From: Carettochelys insculpta | Taxonomy: Eukaryota; Chordata; Testudines; Carettochelyidae | Length of the DNA stretch: 64,000 nucleotides | Assembly (NCBI RefSeq): GCF_033958435.1 | Contig: NC_134158.1 | Coordinates: 9,550,337 to 9,614,336 of the forward strand | Direction: 5' to 3' | Shown: one piece after another, positions 10,505 through 22,079 of the stretch | How the letters are laid out: each line of letters begins with the position of its first letter | Position numbering within the stretch: the stretch's first letter is position 1 | Translations under genes and position numbers: made by a program | The notes under the pieces: generated by a model | Databases searched by the model: none | What the model saw: the letters and a program-made list of their open reading frames with translations, nothing else | What the model was told of the DNA's origin: nothing

Positions 10505-10612
10505 AATCTATCTTCTCATGGGATGACTCAGTGGAGGTTGGTCCTGCTTTGGGCAGGGGGCTGGACGCGATGATCTCCTGAGCTCCCTTCCAAACCTATG
10601 AGTCTATGATCA
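10505..10612 (+). mobile_element. CR1 or SINE 3' tail
   Basis: GGTTGGTCCTGCTTTGGGCA, GGGGGCTGGACGCGATGATC and a TCTATGA end are the tail shared by CR1 elements and the SINEs that use them. The body is missing. Confidence 0.65.
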
Positions 10613-10904
10613 ATACGTGTCACTAAACATCCATGTCACCAGACACGCACAACCTGGCTGAAAAGTATTCCTTGCAGAAGTCACTGAAATTGACAAAGCA
10701 AGGAAAACCATCCGAGTTCGGTTTAAAGCACTGGGCTCTGTCTCTTCTGACACAGGACGGTGATTTCAGAAAACTTTAGTGGAGTGACTTTCACCTACTA
10801 CTCAATATTTGTCTGCCCCGTCCTTGGGATTTCCCAAATGGTAAAATTCATCAAAACGTTCCAAACTCCCTTAGAATGAATAACAGATATTTTGGAAACA
10901 AAAA

Positions 10905-11135
10905 AGCCGTCCAGTAGCACTTCAAAGGCTAACAAAATAATATATTAGGTGACGAGCTTTCGTGGGACAGACCCACTTCTTCAGATCAGAGCCAGACCAC
11001 AACAGACTCAATATTCTCTTCCGGTCTGGCTATGATCTGAAGAAGTGGGTCTGTCCCATGAAAGCTCATCACCTAACAAATCATTTTGTTAGTCTTTAAA
11101 ATGCTAGGGGGCTGCTTTTTTGTGTCGATAGTATA
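10905..11135. repeat. Foldback repeat family A
   Basis: The left arm (about 10910-10990: CGAGCTTTCGTGGGACAGAC, CCACTTCTTCAGATC) is followed after a short loop by its inverted right arm (about 11033-11110: GAAGAAGTGGGTCTGTCCCA). The long imperfect palindrome would fold on itself. Other copies lie at 54125-54240 and 56215-56390. Confidence 0.8.
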
Positions 11136-11320
11136 TAGACTAGCACAGTTTTCGCTCTGTTAGATTGTTTGGAGCATAAGCTTTCGTGGACAAAGACCCA
11201 CATCATCAGTGGTCTTTGCCCATGAAAGCTGATGCTCCAAAATATCTTTCAGTCTATAAGGTGCCACCGGACTTCTTGTTGTTTTTAAAGATACAGACTG
11301 ACTCGGCTGCCTCTCTGATA
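11136..11320. repeat. Foldback repeat family B
   Basis: GGAGCATAAGCTTTCGTGG and its inverse CCCATGAAAGCTGATGCTCC flank CAAAGACCCACATCATCAG. It ends in AGACTGACTCGGCTGCCTCT. This is a second foldback family; related pieces lie at 14105-14235, 28845-28915, 49735-49955 and 55230-55435. Confidence 0.75.
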
Positions 11321-11324
11321 CTTC

Positions 11325-11960
11325 AAATCATAGAATCATAGCATACTGGGACTGGAAGGGACCTCGAGAGGCGATCGAGTCCAGCCCCCTGCCCCAATGG
11401 CAGGACCAAGTACTGTCTAAACCATCCCTGACAGACATCTATCTAACCTGTTCTCAAATATCTCCAGCGATGGAGATTCCACAACCTCCCTCAGCGACTT
11501 GTTCCACTGTTTGACCGCCCTGACAGTTAGGAACCTTTTCCTAACGTCCAACCTAAACCTCCCTTGCTGCAGTTTAAGCCCGTTGCTCATTATTCTGTCC
11601 TCAGAGGCCAAGAAGAACAAGTTTCCTCCCTCCTCCTTATGACACCCTTTTAGATACCTGAAAACCGCTATCATGTCCCCCCTCAACCTTCTCTTTTCCA
11701 ATCTGAACCAATTCCTTCAGCCTTTCTTCAAAGGTCACATTCTCTAGCCCTTTAATCATTCTAGTCGCCCTTTTCTGGACCCTCTCTAGTTTCTCCACCT
11801 CTTTCTGGAACTGCGCTACCCAGAGCTGGACACAATACTCCAGCTGAGGCCGAACCAGCGCAGAGGAGAGCAGAAGAATGACTTCTCGTGTCTTGTGCAC
11901 AACACACCTGTGAACACATCCCAGAAGAATGTGATTATGAATGGGATTATCCATCACGGA
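11325..11960 (-). mobile_element. CR1 LINE fragment
   Basis: The 3' tail is at 11325-11400 (GACTGGAAGGGACCTCGAGA in reverse sense). Open pieces cover 11957-11637 and 11701-11417 with LEYCVQLWVAQFQKEVEKLE and [21 protein letters not shown] frameshift separates the two pieces. Confidence 0.9.
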
Positions 11961-12459
11961 TAATGTTTCTCAAGAAACGAGCCGTGAGTTCGTCCAAGTC
12001 AAAGAAATATGGGCTCCGCGGTCTGCTCTCTCTCCCAATTTAGATCAGCGGTGACTGACTTGTGACCAACGGTGGAAATGTGGAAAAAAAAAACAAACCC
12101 ACAAGCCCTCTTTCTGGTTAACTATGAGAAACAAGACAAGGACCTTACGCCCTGGAGGAACAATCATGCCTGGAGCTGTTAATAACGTTCATGATTCAAT
12201 CCCATGCTGTCAGAACCAGGATCTGGCCTGGAGCAGTTCTCATGCGCTAACAGGGCCACAGCATGGGCAGGATTTAAAAAGGAGATGGTGATGGGGTGCT
12301 GGCACAGAAGACCCCTCGGGGTGTTCCCCGATGTGCTGCTCCTGCCACTGGTACCCCCTCTTGCTCTGTGGGACTCCCCGCCATCCTGTCCTGCTGCGCC
12401 AGATCCTCGGGTCTTCCCCGGCCCCATCTTTCTTCTGGGCAACCTCTGTACTATTTCAA

Positions 12460-12930
12460 GCAGAAGGAGGCCATCTTAACTGAGGGCAGCCTCTGGTGTT
12501 TGCTGTCTTAAGAACTATGGCCGGCGGTGGCCATCTTTTCTTGGGACAGCCTGGCTGCCACCTGCTACGGCTTGTGGTCGCTTGTGTCTTCAGTCTCACT
12601 GAGCACACTTAGGGCAGCATGGGCCTCATCCTAGCTGAAAGGGCAAGTGAAAGAAGCCATCTTAAATGAGGGCAAATGGTGGCCGTTCCCTCTCAGGGCA
12701 GCCATGCTTTAGACAGGGCCAAAGACCAAGAGCAGCAGTCGTAACCCAGGGCAGCCCATGACCTGTGTGTGCCTCAGAGACAGCAGCCATCTTTATACAG
12801 GGCAACCTGTCGGGTCACCCCATATGAGAACAAGAGGGCAGCAGCCATCTTCACTGAGGGCAGCCTCTGGCTTCACTCTCATTGGGAACAACAAGGCATG
12901 GCGGCCATCTTGGAAAGGGACCGAGTTCTA
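12460..12930 (+). repeat. Degenerate GCCATCTT-type tandem repeat
   Basis: GGCCATCTTAACTGAGGGCA, AAGCCATCTTAAATGAGGGC, AGCCATCTTTATACAGGGCA and AGCCATCTTCACTGAGGGCA recur at irregular intervals. The same repeat, better preserved, lies in introns of paralogues B and C (27240-27720 and 37940-38200). Confidence 0.65.
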
Positions 12931-13179
12931 CAATTTGGTTCCTGACGACGCCTGAACTTGGGGCGTCAAAGTCAGGCCAGAGCACGCGCCCATCTCCGCC
13001 CAGGCTTGGTCCTAACCTCTGAAGCGTGCCTGGAATTTCCCAATGGGGACCCCACGGGGTAGAAGGCAGCAGGAAACAGTGTCCCAATGACATCCCCACC
13101 AAGCAGAACTTTTCCCGCACTTATTTATTAGGTAACGAGCGCTGGCAGATAAGGCGGTGCGTCCGCCAGCTACCCCGCC

Positions 13180-13275
13180 ACTCCCCGGCTGCAGTTTAAG
13201 CCCATTGCCTCTTGGCCTCTCCTCGGAGGCCAAAGAGAACCATTTTTTTCCCCCTCCCTGTTGTAACGGTAATGG
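13180..13275 (-). mobile_element. CR1 LINE fragment
   Basis: GCTGCAGTTTAAGCCCATTG and CCTCGGAGGCCAAAGAGAAC are the reverse complement of the conserved CR1 ORF segment encoding L-A-S-E-E-R and N-G-L-K-L-Q. Confidence 0.75.
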
Positions 13276-13289
13276 TGACAGGGACCTCC

Positions 13290-14060
13290 CGGCACTGCTG
13301 GGGCGCAAACAGACACAGAGGGGCAGTCCGAGAGATGGAGACAGAAAGCTGCAGGGAGGAAGACGTAGCCACCCTAAATAGCTCAGTATATTTTAATAGA
13401 AGTTTGTATTATTATGCATCTCGGTATCACCCTGTATCTTTTTAATAAGCCACAGACTTTTGCGTTACTCTTTAGATTTGTTATTTCATGTACTACTTTC
13501 TCCTGTCGTATTATCCTTTCTATTGGTGATTTTAGATTCATCAGACGCTTTGTATTGGCTTCCATATTGGACCTAAAACTCTATTTTACTCTTGTATGAG
13601 CCTGTAAACCTTGTGCTGCCTGCGGGAAAGGGTGTGGGTGAGAGCCAGCTGGAAGCGTGAATGGGGATGTTTAGAGAGTTGCCCTCTGGAGCCGCCTGCC
13701 TGGACAACAAAGACTTGGAGGCTGAAGTACAATGGGAACTGGACGCTACAGCAGTGACCCACCTGGAGAGGAAGATGAAGTCCCATCTGGAGGTGAGTAG
13801 CACAGCAAGCTGGGGCAGCAGGAAAGGATCAAACCCATCCGCCATTGACTGGTGCCTCGTGGTGCCTGGGGCCGCGTGGACGAAAAGCAAGAAAAGACGT
13901 GTGCACCGCCACAAGGTTGGGTTTTTCTCGTCTTGTCAACATCGGCACATTGATCCGGATCAACAAAACCTCCACACTCGCCACTAATCCACCTGGCCAA
14001 TGGATTAAAGTGAGCAACCTCTGGTAACTACAAGCAACCCCAAGATGGGGTGTGTGTGTG
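13290..14060. other. No gene recognised
   Basis: No coding exon, RNA gene or assignable repeat was found. A short GT-rich run lies at about 14046-14067. Confidence 0.35.
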
Positions 14061-14104
14061 TATGTGTGATGGAGTGGGGGGCTAAGGATGACCCCCCTGG
14101 GGCT

Positions 14105-14235
14105 AAGTATCAGAGAGGTGGCCGTGTTAGTCTGTAGCTTCAAGAACAAGCAGTCCTGTGGCACCTTATAGACTAACAGATATTCTGGAGCATCAGCTTT
14201 CATGGGCAAAGACCCGCTGCGTCAGATGCATGAGT
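14105..14235 (+). repeat. Repeat family B, single arm
   Basis: TCAGAGAGGTGGCCGTGTTA, GTGGCACCTTATAGACTAAC and CATCAGCTTTCATGGGCAAA match the family B arm. The opposite arm is absent. Confidence 0.75.
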
Positions 14236-14703
14236 TGGGGGGGGGGGGTTTCAGAGGGGTATTTAAAGAGTGGGGTCCCAGTAAGAGTGAGGGCCAGAGC
14301 TGACAAGGTCTATTCAGCAAGGTGGAAATGGCCCAGTATCAACAGCACTTATCAAAAGAGGAAAAAAGTCAGCTCAGACAGGGGGATGTGAGCCATTGTC
14401 AGAGTCTAATGGGGAGCTATCAACACCCAGAGCTGAGAAACTGCCTTTGAAAGCTGCGAGCCACTCCCAGTCTCTGTTCAATCCTTGGTTAATGGAGTCA
14501 AATTTGCAAATAAATTGCAGCTCAGAGATTTCTCTCTCCATTTGATTCTTGAAATTTTTTTGTTTCAGAATTGTCACCCTTAAATCAGCCACTGAGTGTC
14601 CAGGGAGATTGAAGTATTCCCCACAGGCTTCTGTATATGACCATTCCTGATGTCTGATTTATGTCTATTTATTCTTTTACAGAGAGACTGTCCAGTTTGG
14701 CCA

Positions 14704-15424
14704 ATATAGGCTACGTCTACACGTGAAGCCTACATCGAAGTAGCCTATTTCGATGTGGCGTCATCGAAATAGGCTATTTCGATGAATAACGTCTACACGT
14801 CCTCCAGGGCTGGCAATGTCGATGTTCAACATCGACGTTGCGCAGCACCACATCCAAATAGGCGCTGCAAGGGAACGTCTGCACGCCAAAGTAGCACACA
14901 TCGAAATAAGGGTGCCAGGCACAGCTGCAGACAGGGTCACAGGGCGGACTCAACAGCCAGCCGCTCCCTTAAAGGGCCCCTCCCAGACACAGTTGCACTA
15001 AACAACACAAGATCCACAGAGCCGACAACTGGTTGCAGACCCTGTGCATGCAACATGGATCCCCAGCTGCGGCAGCAGCAGCCAGAAGCCCTGGGCTAAG
15101 GGCTGCTGCACACGGTGACCATAGAGCCCCGCAGGGGCTGGAGAGAGAGCGTCTCTCAAACCCTCAGCTGATGGCCGCCATGGCGGACCCCGCTATTTCA
15201 AAGTTGCAGGACACGCAACGACTAGACGGTCCCTACTTCGACGTTGAACGTCGAAGTAGGGCGCTATTCCCATCCCCTCATGGGGTTAGCGGCTTCGACG
15301 TCTTGCCGCCTAACATCGATGTTAACATCGAAATAGCGCCCAACACGTGTAGCCGTGACGGGCGCTATTTCGAAGTTAGTGCCGCTACTTCGAAGTAGCG
15401 TGCACGTGTAGACACGGCTATAAA
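14704..15424 (+). mobile_element. Non-autonomous DNA element, family D, copy 1
   Basis: The ends are inverted: GCTACGTCTACACGTG on the left and the reverse complement of CACGTGTAGACACGGC on the right, with TATA on both sides as a possible target duplication. The interior is rich in TTCGAAGTAG and ATCGATG motifs and holds a perfect hairpin at 15233-15262. An internal open piece at 15033-15200 begins MQTLCMQHGSPAAAAAARSP and has a counterpart in copy 2. No transposase is recognisable. Confidence 0.65.
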
Positions 15425-16502
15425 TTGCAGTGGGGCATTGCTGGCACATATTGTATTAGTAGATGTGCAGGTAAAGGAGCCCCTCATGGCATAGTTACGG
15501 TTAGGTCCTGTGACCTAACCTAGCTGTAACCTAAGCTGGCAGGTAACACCTCTGACCCGAACACAGAGCAGGGAGGAGCCGAGCAGGGTTTGAATCAGAG
15601 GCAGCAGTTAGAAGCAGTGGGGAGAGAGAGTTGGAAGGCAGCCAGCCCAGCTAGGGGGGAAGCTGCACCCCAGAGGGGCCCCCCTCGGGCTCCTCTCCCC
15701 AGGACGGGTTGGAATGACTGTCTCCGCCGGCTGTACTGACCCCTCTGCGCTGAGCTGGGCCTCTGTCGCCTCATAAACTTCCTGTTCTACCTGCTGAGTG
15801 AGAGTCACTCCTGCCTGCGGACGGGGTGCAGAGCTTGGGGACCCCGAACCCCATCACAGTGCGCCTGTGAGTAAACTCTGTGTAGTATTTGCATATAATA
15901 TAATGGTGCTGTATTCTCAATAAATGCAGAGCTCTTGCCTTATTCCTGTGAGAAGATCCCCTGTGCTTCTCCTAAGCATAACAAAGATAACTGGGGGCCC
16001 ATCTCCCTGCAGCCTCCTCCCTGGCACAGCCCTCTCAGGTACAGGCTGCAGCAGAATCCCCCCTGCTAGCTGTTGGGGCCACACCAGCCAAAGCTGTCCC
16101 CCAGTCTCTGCATGGGCCAAACCCACCCCCCAGCACAAGGCATGGCCTCTCTGAGTGGCAGGCAGACATTGGGCTCAGGAGAGGCAAAGAGACAAATGCT
16201 TCCTGGTGAAACCAGCACCCATGGAGCAGCAGTTTAAAGTTGAAGTTTGGGGACCCACCCCCAGGTGGAGATTCACTAAGTAAAGGGGCCACTGGCTTAT
16301 TTGGGTGAACAGGGAAGCATTCAACAAGCCCCAGGCTGGAACTCAGGTGAGACAGTCACACAGCCTGGGGGGAGTCCCTCCCAGTTACCCACAGAAAGTC
16401 AGGTCTACAGCCACATAGCCGGCCCTGGGTCCTTCAGTCCCAGCCAGCCTCCACAAGCAGGACCATCCTTCCTTGAGGCATAGAGATATACTGCTCTCAT
16501 TG

Positions 16503-17130
16503 GGTGTGCCTACACTAGCCAGCTACTTCGAAGTAGCCGGCACAACGTCACGTGCTATTTCGACGTTGAAATCGGCATTAGGCAGTGAGACATCGAAATC
16601 GCTCTTGCCTATCCGAAGATGGGAATAGCGCCCTACTTCGATGTTCAACGTCAAAGTAGGGCGTGTCTAGACGAGCTGCATCCTGCTACTTTGAAATAGG
16701 GGAGTCCTCCATGGTGGCCATCAGCTGAGGGGTCGAGAGACGCTCTGTCCAGCCCCTGCAGGGCTCTATGGTCACCATGTGCAGCAGCCCTTAGCCCAGG
16801 GCTTCTGGCTGCTGCTGCGGGTCCAAGCTGCATGCACAAGGTCTGCAACTGGTTGTCAGCTCTGTGGATCTCGTGCTGTGCAGGTCAACTGTGTCTGGGA
16901 GGGGCCCTTTAAGGGAGCAGCTTGGGACTTTGCTGGCCCCTTATTTCAGGAGGGAGTGCTTGTGTGTGTGGACGCTCCACATTTCCTTCCAGGGCGGCTC
17001 CTTTTGATGTTCCCCGTCGCTATTTCGACAGCACCAGCCCTGGAGGACGTGTAGATGTTATGCACCAAAGTAGCCTATTTCGATGTCCTTACTTCAAAAC
17101 AGGCTATTTCAACATACTGTGCGAGCGTGG
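16503..17130 (-). mobile_element. Non-autonomous DNA element, family D, copy 2, inverted
   Basis: Its interior (about 16690-16870) is the reverse complement of 15033-15190 in copy 1, including the piece beginning MQTLCMQLGPAAAARSPGLR. The ends carry GTGCCTACACTAGCCAGCTA and TTCGAAGTAG motifs. The two copies lie about 1.1 kb apart in opposite directions. Confidence 0.65.
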
Positions 17131-17194
17131 ACATCACCATAGAGCTGGAGAAGACAGCAGGAGCAACCACCATCCCCGGCAGACGTTTATTAAC

Positions 17195-17290
17195 CCAACC
17201 TGTCCCCAAAGGCCCCTTCAGGGATTGCACTCATAACCCCGAGGTTACAAAGCCAACACACTAACCACTGAGCCATCCAGCCCTTCCCAC
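17195..17290 (-). mobile_element. tRNA-derived SINE fragment
   Basis: The reverse complement reads GGATGGCTCAGTGGTTAGTG (A-box like), then GGGGTTATGAGTGCAATCCC (B-box like) and AAGGGGCCTTTGGGGACAGG. This is the head of a Cry-like turtle SINE without its tail. Confidence 0.6.
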
Positions 17291-17439
17291 ATTCCTTGCC
17301 CAGCCAGCCAGGGGAAGTTTTTGACGTACCATGAACTCCTCTGCCCCCTGTGGCTTGTTCACACAGTGGCCCAGCATTCTCTGGTAGCCAAGCACCGGGA
17401 GGGGCAGGAAGCCTTCCCAGAGCAATTCAAACCCTATCT

Positions 17440-18055
17440 GGTGGATTAACAAAGCGCCAACAGCCGGCAGCCTGTGTGTCCATGGGTGGTGCCACATTTA
17501 TTCCGCGCATGCAGGGAAAGTTAGACGGCACCCTGCCAGGGGCCGAGGCTGGGAACCGGCCGTTACAAAGCCCCTATTGCTGAGTGACTGTGGGAAGGAA
17601 CCCTGGGGTATCAGTGAGATTTCAGCTCCAGGAGGAACAAGCTTTCCCACGGCCGTGACTTGGAATCAAGCCCCAGCCCCATGTTGCCAAAACCAGGATC
17701 TCACCCAGAGGGGTTCTCACCCTCAAACAGGGTCACGACGCAGGCAAGATTCCTGAAGCAGCCTGGTGCGCGCCCGCAGATGGTCTGGGGGGCAAGAGAG
17801 AGGCGCTGTCCCCTCTCCATCAGCTCTGTCCCCCGCAGCCCAGGGGCAGATACGGATACAAGAGTTAGGACAAACATTCCCCATTAGCTGAGAACTTGGG
17901 TGGCTGCCCAGGGACAGATTTGGGTGCTGCCCAGCTGATTTTCAGAGCGCTGACAACTGGAAGCCTGTGTTCCCATGGGTCATACAGATCTACATGTGGC
18001 TGGTGGCATGAAACAAAATACGTCTGCCCGTGGGTGAGAAAAATGAGCAGAAACG
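17440..18055 (+). repeat. Two copies of repeat family C
   Basis: Copies at 17440-17525 and 17887-18035 carry GCCGGCAGCCTGTGTGTCCA, TGGGTGGTGCC, CACATTTATTCCGCGCATG and GTGCTGCCCAGCTGATT. The complete family has short inverted ends of the type GTYCCCTSTAA; see 51385-51565. Confidence 0.6.
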
Positions 18056-18119
18056 TTGCTTAGGGAGGCTTGATTTTTTATCAGGAAGCCTCCGTCGACT
18101 TCACCCCCGTTGCAGACTG

Positions 18120-18520
18120 GAGAGGAAATATTTCTGCTGAAAAGAGAAGACTGAGGGGGGACATGATAGCGGTTTTGAGGTATCGAAAAGGGTGTCCTGA
18201 GGAGGAAGGAGAATACTGGTTCTTCTTGGCCTCTGAGGATAGAACAAGAGGCAACGGGCTCAAACTGCAGCAAGGGAGGTTCAGGTTGGACATTAGGAAA
18301 AGGTTCCTAACTGTCAGGGTGGTCAAACAGTGGAATAAATTGCCTGGGGAGGTTGTGGAATCTCCATTGCTGGAGATATTTAAGACCAGGTTAGGTAGGT
18401 GTCTATCAGGGATGGTTTAGACAGTGCTTGGTCCTGCCATTGGGGAAGGGGGCTGGACTCGATGGCCTCTCGAGGTCCCTTCCAGTCCTAGTGTTCTATG
18501 ATTCTACGATAATCAGGGAG
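18120..18520 (+). mobile_element. CR1 LINE 3' part
   Basis: An open piece to 18420 encodes [20 protein letters not shown] and KLQQGRFRLDIRKRFLTVRV. The usual 3' end GGACTCGATGGCCTCTCGAG, TCCCTTCCAGTCCTAGTG and TCTATGATTC follows. Confidence 0.9.
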
Positions 18521-18559
18521 ATTTATAGACAGGTCCAACGTCAGAAGAAACAGAAATGA

Positions 18560-18740
18560 GGGCCCGAGAGGGGCCTTTGAGAAGGCATCTGCTGTAGCTT
18601 CCCGTGCTGAGGCAGGTCTAAATAGACCTAAACCAGCCCTGATGAGTGTTTGTCCAGCCTGTTCTTAAAACCCTCCCAGGATAAAGATCCCACAAACTCC
18701 CCTGGAAGCCTGTTCCAGAGTTACCCCACACTGTAGGCCC
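18560..18740 (-). mobile_element. Old CR1-like fragment
   Basis: CCAGCCTGTTCTTAAAACCC, CCAGGATAAAGATCCCACAA and GAAGCCTGTTCCAGAGT match the reverse complement of the CR1 3' ORF end. It is strongly diverged. Confidence 0.55.
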
Positions 18741-19739
18741 GGGATCCAGAGCAGAATGTCCCTGCTGCTCAACTGCCATGATGTCCAGTACGCTAGCCAC
18801 TAGCTACAGGTGACTGTCGAACCAGGTGCGTGTGGCCGGTGGAGTGTTTGCTTGAACAATAAATCTATTTTCAGACTAATGTGGCTGAAACTAATTGGCG
18901 ACTGGGGTGCCAGAGGATGAGGCAGAGGCAGATTAAGAACAGGTGGGGCCCTGGGATAACAAAGTACAAGTCTACGCTAGACCTTAGAGTCGATTCTAGA
19001 TACACAATTCCAGTGCTGGCAATTGCACAGCTGGAATTGACACATCTGCGATCGACTTATGTGTCCTTCCTCACTGGGGGAGGTTGATGGGAGAAACTAT
19101 CCTACCTCCCTTACTTCCCGCGAGAATGAGGAGTACGGGGCTCGGCTGCCGATCCCACAGAATTCGATTTCGTGCCGTCCCCGCTAGGCACACAAAATCA
19201 AACCCCGGCAGATCGACTGTGACGGGGTCGATCTCCCAATAAGCATAGAGGTGCCCTCAGTCCCAAAGGGTTCCTTCAGTTTATTGAAAACTAGGCATGT
19301 TGTTATTACTCATGGTGCATCATAAAATGACTCTTCAATTAAGTTTAAGAGCAGAATGACCGGGCACATTTCTTTTGTTCCATGAAAGTGAATTGTTTAA
19401 ACAAAATCAGGTTATGGAGCCCGGGGGCCCTCGTTCCTGGGGACCCCGGAGCAACCATCCTGTTCCCCCTTACGTTAATCCGCCACTGCCCGAGTGGCCG
19501 TCTGTTTTGCCCTGTGACGTTGCCCTTTTGTGTTTTAACTGTTTACAAGTCTTTGCCTTCTTCAATCTCCACAGCTGCTCTCCTTAACTAAGCGCTCTCT
19601 GGTGCACACAAACCCCATCAGGCGAAATGCAACCCCATAATTCTGTGGGGACGTTTAAAAGGCCAGAAATAGAAAAATCTGACTGAAGTAAAGATCTGTC
19701 TATTTAGCCCCATCTGTTTCTTCTAGCTCACTAGCTAGC

Positions 19740-20475
19740 TAGCTGTCTGTCTATCCCCATCCACCTTATATATCTAGATATAGGTATATTATGTATATTT
19801 AATATATAAAACTGTGTCTATATCTATACATAAAATAAATATATATATTTCTTATATCAAATATATTTATGTATATTTAATATCTCATATATATATTGTA
19901 TATATCGCTACATAAAATATTTATATTATATATAGTATATATCTCTACATAAAATAAAGATGTATATTTAATATATATTTTTATATAATTAATTTATTAA
20001 AATATATGTTGGCTATATCTCTACATAAAATAAAGATCTATATTATATATAGTATATATCTCTACATGAAATAAAGATGTATATTTAATATATGTATTTA
20101 TATATAATTAATTTATTTAAATATATGTTGTATATATCTATACATAAAACAAAGATCTATATTAATATATGCAATATATTTATACTTATTTAATATATAA
20201 AATATATACTTATATGTCTATACATAAAAAGATCTATGTTTAATATATAAATATATTATATATAATTAATAAGCTAAAATATAGATTGCTGTATCTATGC
20301 ATAAAATAAATATCTATGTTGAATGTATAATATATATGTATTTCATATATGAATTATAGATTTTCTATAACTATACCTAAAATAAAGATCTATTTTAATA
20401 TACAAAATATTACATATCAAGTAGACCTTTTGTGTATCTGGATATGAAATAAAGATCTATATTTTCTATATCTGT
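19740..20475. repeat. AT-rich tandem repeat with recurring CATAAAATAAAGATCTATAT core
   Basis: This ~730-bp block is almost pure A/T. The core TCTCTACATAAAATAAAGAT followed by runs of TATA and AATTAATTTATT recurs at irregular intervals (about 19910, 19950, 20020, 20070, 20140, 20290, 20370). It is an AT-rich minisatellite with microsatellite runs and no coding potential. Confidence 0.8.
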
Positions 20476-20567
20476 ACATCATTTTTTTCAAGCTTGAATT
20501 GTGCCAGAGCTCGCAACAATCCAGTTGCTGGCCCTGCCTTGTCATTTAATGTCCCCTAGCAAGGGTT

Positions 20568-20680
20568 CCCTGTAAGGTGGGCCCTGAGGAGAGATTTAAA
20601 TGCTGCCCAGCTGATTAGCAGAGTGCCCCTGCGAAGTTTTTGTTGCTACTGATGGAACACACGGGTGGGAAAGGATAGAG
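20568..20680 (+). repeat. Repeat family C copy
   Basis: GTTCCCTGTAAGGTGGGCCC and AATGCTGCCCAGCTGATTAG, then AGAGTGCCC, match family C. The 3' part is degraded. Confidence 0.6.
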
Positions 20681-21002
20681 GGGACATTGCCCCAGCCCAT
20701 TCTCTTAGCGGTGAGTTACAAACCGTTCTCCTGGCTAAATACACCCTCTACATTCCATTCTGCCTGTTCCCCTGAAGTCCGCTTCTGCTTTATTTGGACA
20801 CAGTCAGTTCCTGGTCCCCAGCTGCTTCACCACAGACACAGCTGCCTCTCCGGGCTGGGCCAAAGGGTCGAGCGTGCAGCTGTTCTTGACTGCTCCGCCC
20901 TAGAGATGACTGCAATTCTGGGATCCCAGCCCGTATGGTTAAGATTTTGGCCTGAGGGTTACGCTTAACACTCACAGGCAGGACACAGGTAATGAACAAC
21001 AC

Positions 21003-21165
21003 ATCCCAGAGGTGGTGAAGCATTGGAATGGTCTATCCAGGGAAGTGGTGGAGTCTCCATCCCTGGAGGTGTTTAAGTCTCGCCTCGACAAAGCTTAGAG
21101 CAGGGGGCTGGACTCGATGGCTTTTTTAGGTCTCTTCCAGCTCTATTGTTCTATGATTCTATGAG
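21003..21165 (+). mobile_element. CR1 LINE 3' end
   Basis: GAAGCATTGGAATGGTCTAT, GTGGAGTCTCCATCCCTGGA and GGGGGCTGGACTCGATGGC lead to TTCTATGATTCTATGA. It directly abuts a second CR1 3' end in the opposite direction at 21166, so the two form a tail-to-tail pair. Confidence 0.85.
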
Positions 21166-21410
21166 GTCACCAAGTCCCTTCCCCTGCCCTCACAGCAGGG
21201 CCAAGCGCCATCTGGACCACACCTGGTAGGTGTCTATCTAACCTTCTCCTCAGGGTCTCCGGTGCTGGAGATTCCACAACCTCCCTGGATAATTTATTCC
21301 AGTGTTTAGCCCCGCCCCCGGGACAGGATGTTTTTTCTCCTAATGTCCAACCTAAACCTCCCTCACCGCAGTTTGAGCCCATTGCTTCTTGTTCCACGCC
21401 ATAAGACCCC
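21166..21410 (-). mobile_element. CR1 LINE 3' end
   Basis: The reverse complement carries the CR1 ORF end (NKLSREVVESPAPETLRRRL) and the 3' tail. It is tail to tail with the copy at 21003-21165. Confidence 0.85.
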
Positions 21411-21707
21411 CCAGCCAAGGTCCCCCCTGCTCTGGGGGGTGGAGGGGGACTTCTGGAGCCCCAGGGGAGCCTGATTCCCTCCAGCCTTGGTGGGCTCATA
21501 GTTGGATCCTCACCCCCTGGGGCTGCAGCTGAGGCTGGAAGTCGCCAAGCTCAGTTCCAGCTGCAGACCTCAGGAGTTCCGTGCCCGACTTGTCTCCTTG
21601 GGCTGTTTAGCACCTCCGAGGTCTGGGTTTCCAAACTCCTTGGCCCCAGCCCAGCATTGTGGTCCGGCCAGCCCCCATCTCCTCCCCCTGCGTGCACACA
21701 GCCCAGA

Positions 21708-21722
21708 GGAGGATAAATATTC
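21708..21722 (+). promoter_or_regulatory. TATA box of esterase paralogue B
   Basis: GAGGATAAATATTCAC lies about 30 bases before the predicted first exon. The string GAGGATAAATA is identical to the paralogue A box. Confidence 0.5.
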
Positions 21723-21747
21723 ACCGCTGGCTGGCTAGTGGCTGTTC

Positions 21748-21822
21748 TGAGACCATCCACCCACTCCAGCACTGGCTGATCGTCATACCCCAGGGGCGGC
21801 ACTGCAGCAGGGAGAGACGCAG
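21748..21822 (+). other. Predicted non-coding first exon of esterase paralogue B
   Basis: A short leader after the TATA box (GGCTGTTCTGAGACCATCC...) ends in the donor CGCAG|GTAAGATTG at 21823. Splicing to the acceptor at 25171 removes a 3.3 kb first intron. The transcription start is estimated from the TATA spacing. The arrangement repeats that of paralogues A and C. Confidence 0.5.
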
Positions 21823-22079
21823 GTAAGATTGCCTGGCCCCCACCCCCAACTCCAGCATGGCAGGACTGGGGGTAGAGGGTGAATGATGACTCCAGACAAT
21901 AGGGGGTCTCCTCTTGTAACTTCCCATTCATAACCCCTTCAGCGGAGCTGGGAATAGAAGCCAGAAGTCCTGGCTCTGAGCCCAGGGTGTTCTAACCACT
22001 GGACCCCACAGCCAAGGAGAAAAACAGGAGGCCTGGATCTTCCCCCCACCCCCCAAGATCACACTCGTCTCCCCAGGTT

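Larger units (their letters stand above)
14066..15858 (+). mobile_element. Solo LTR-like element split by two insertions
   Basis: The start TGTGATGGAGTGGGGGGC and the end GACCCCGAACCCCATCACA give TG...CA termini. A tail with a CCTGTTCTACCTGCTGAGTG segment at 15781-15860 resembles the tail of a second copy at about 59235-59375. Foldback B (14105-14235) and a terminal-inverted-repeat element (14704-15424) lie inside it. No coding sequence is visible, so it is only a long terminal repeat remnant. Confidence 0.5.

Noticed and set aside
14946..15230. A host gene exon inside the family D element
   Set aside because: The open segment exists only in the two element copies here and has no splice signals; kept as a finding about the element, not as a gene.
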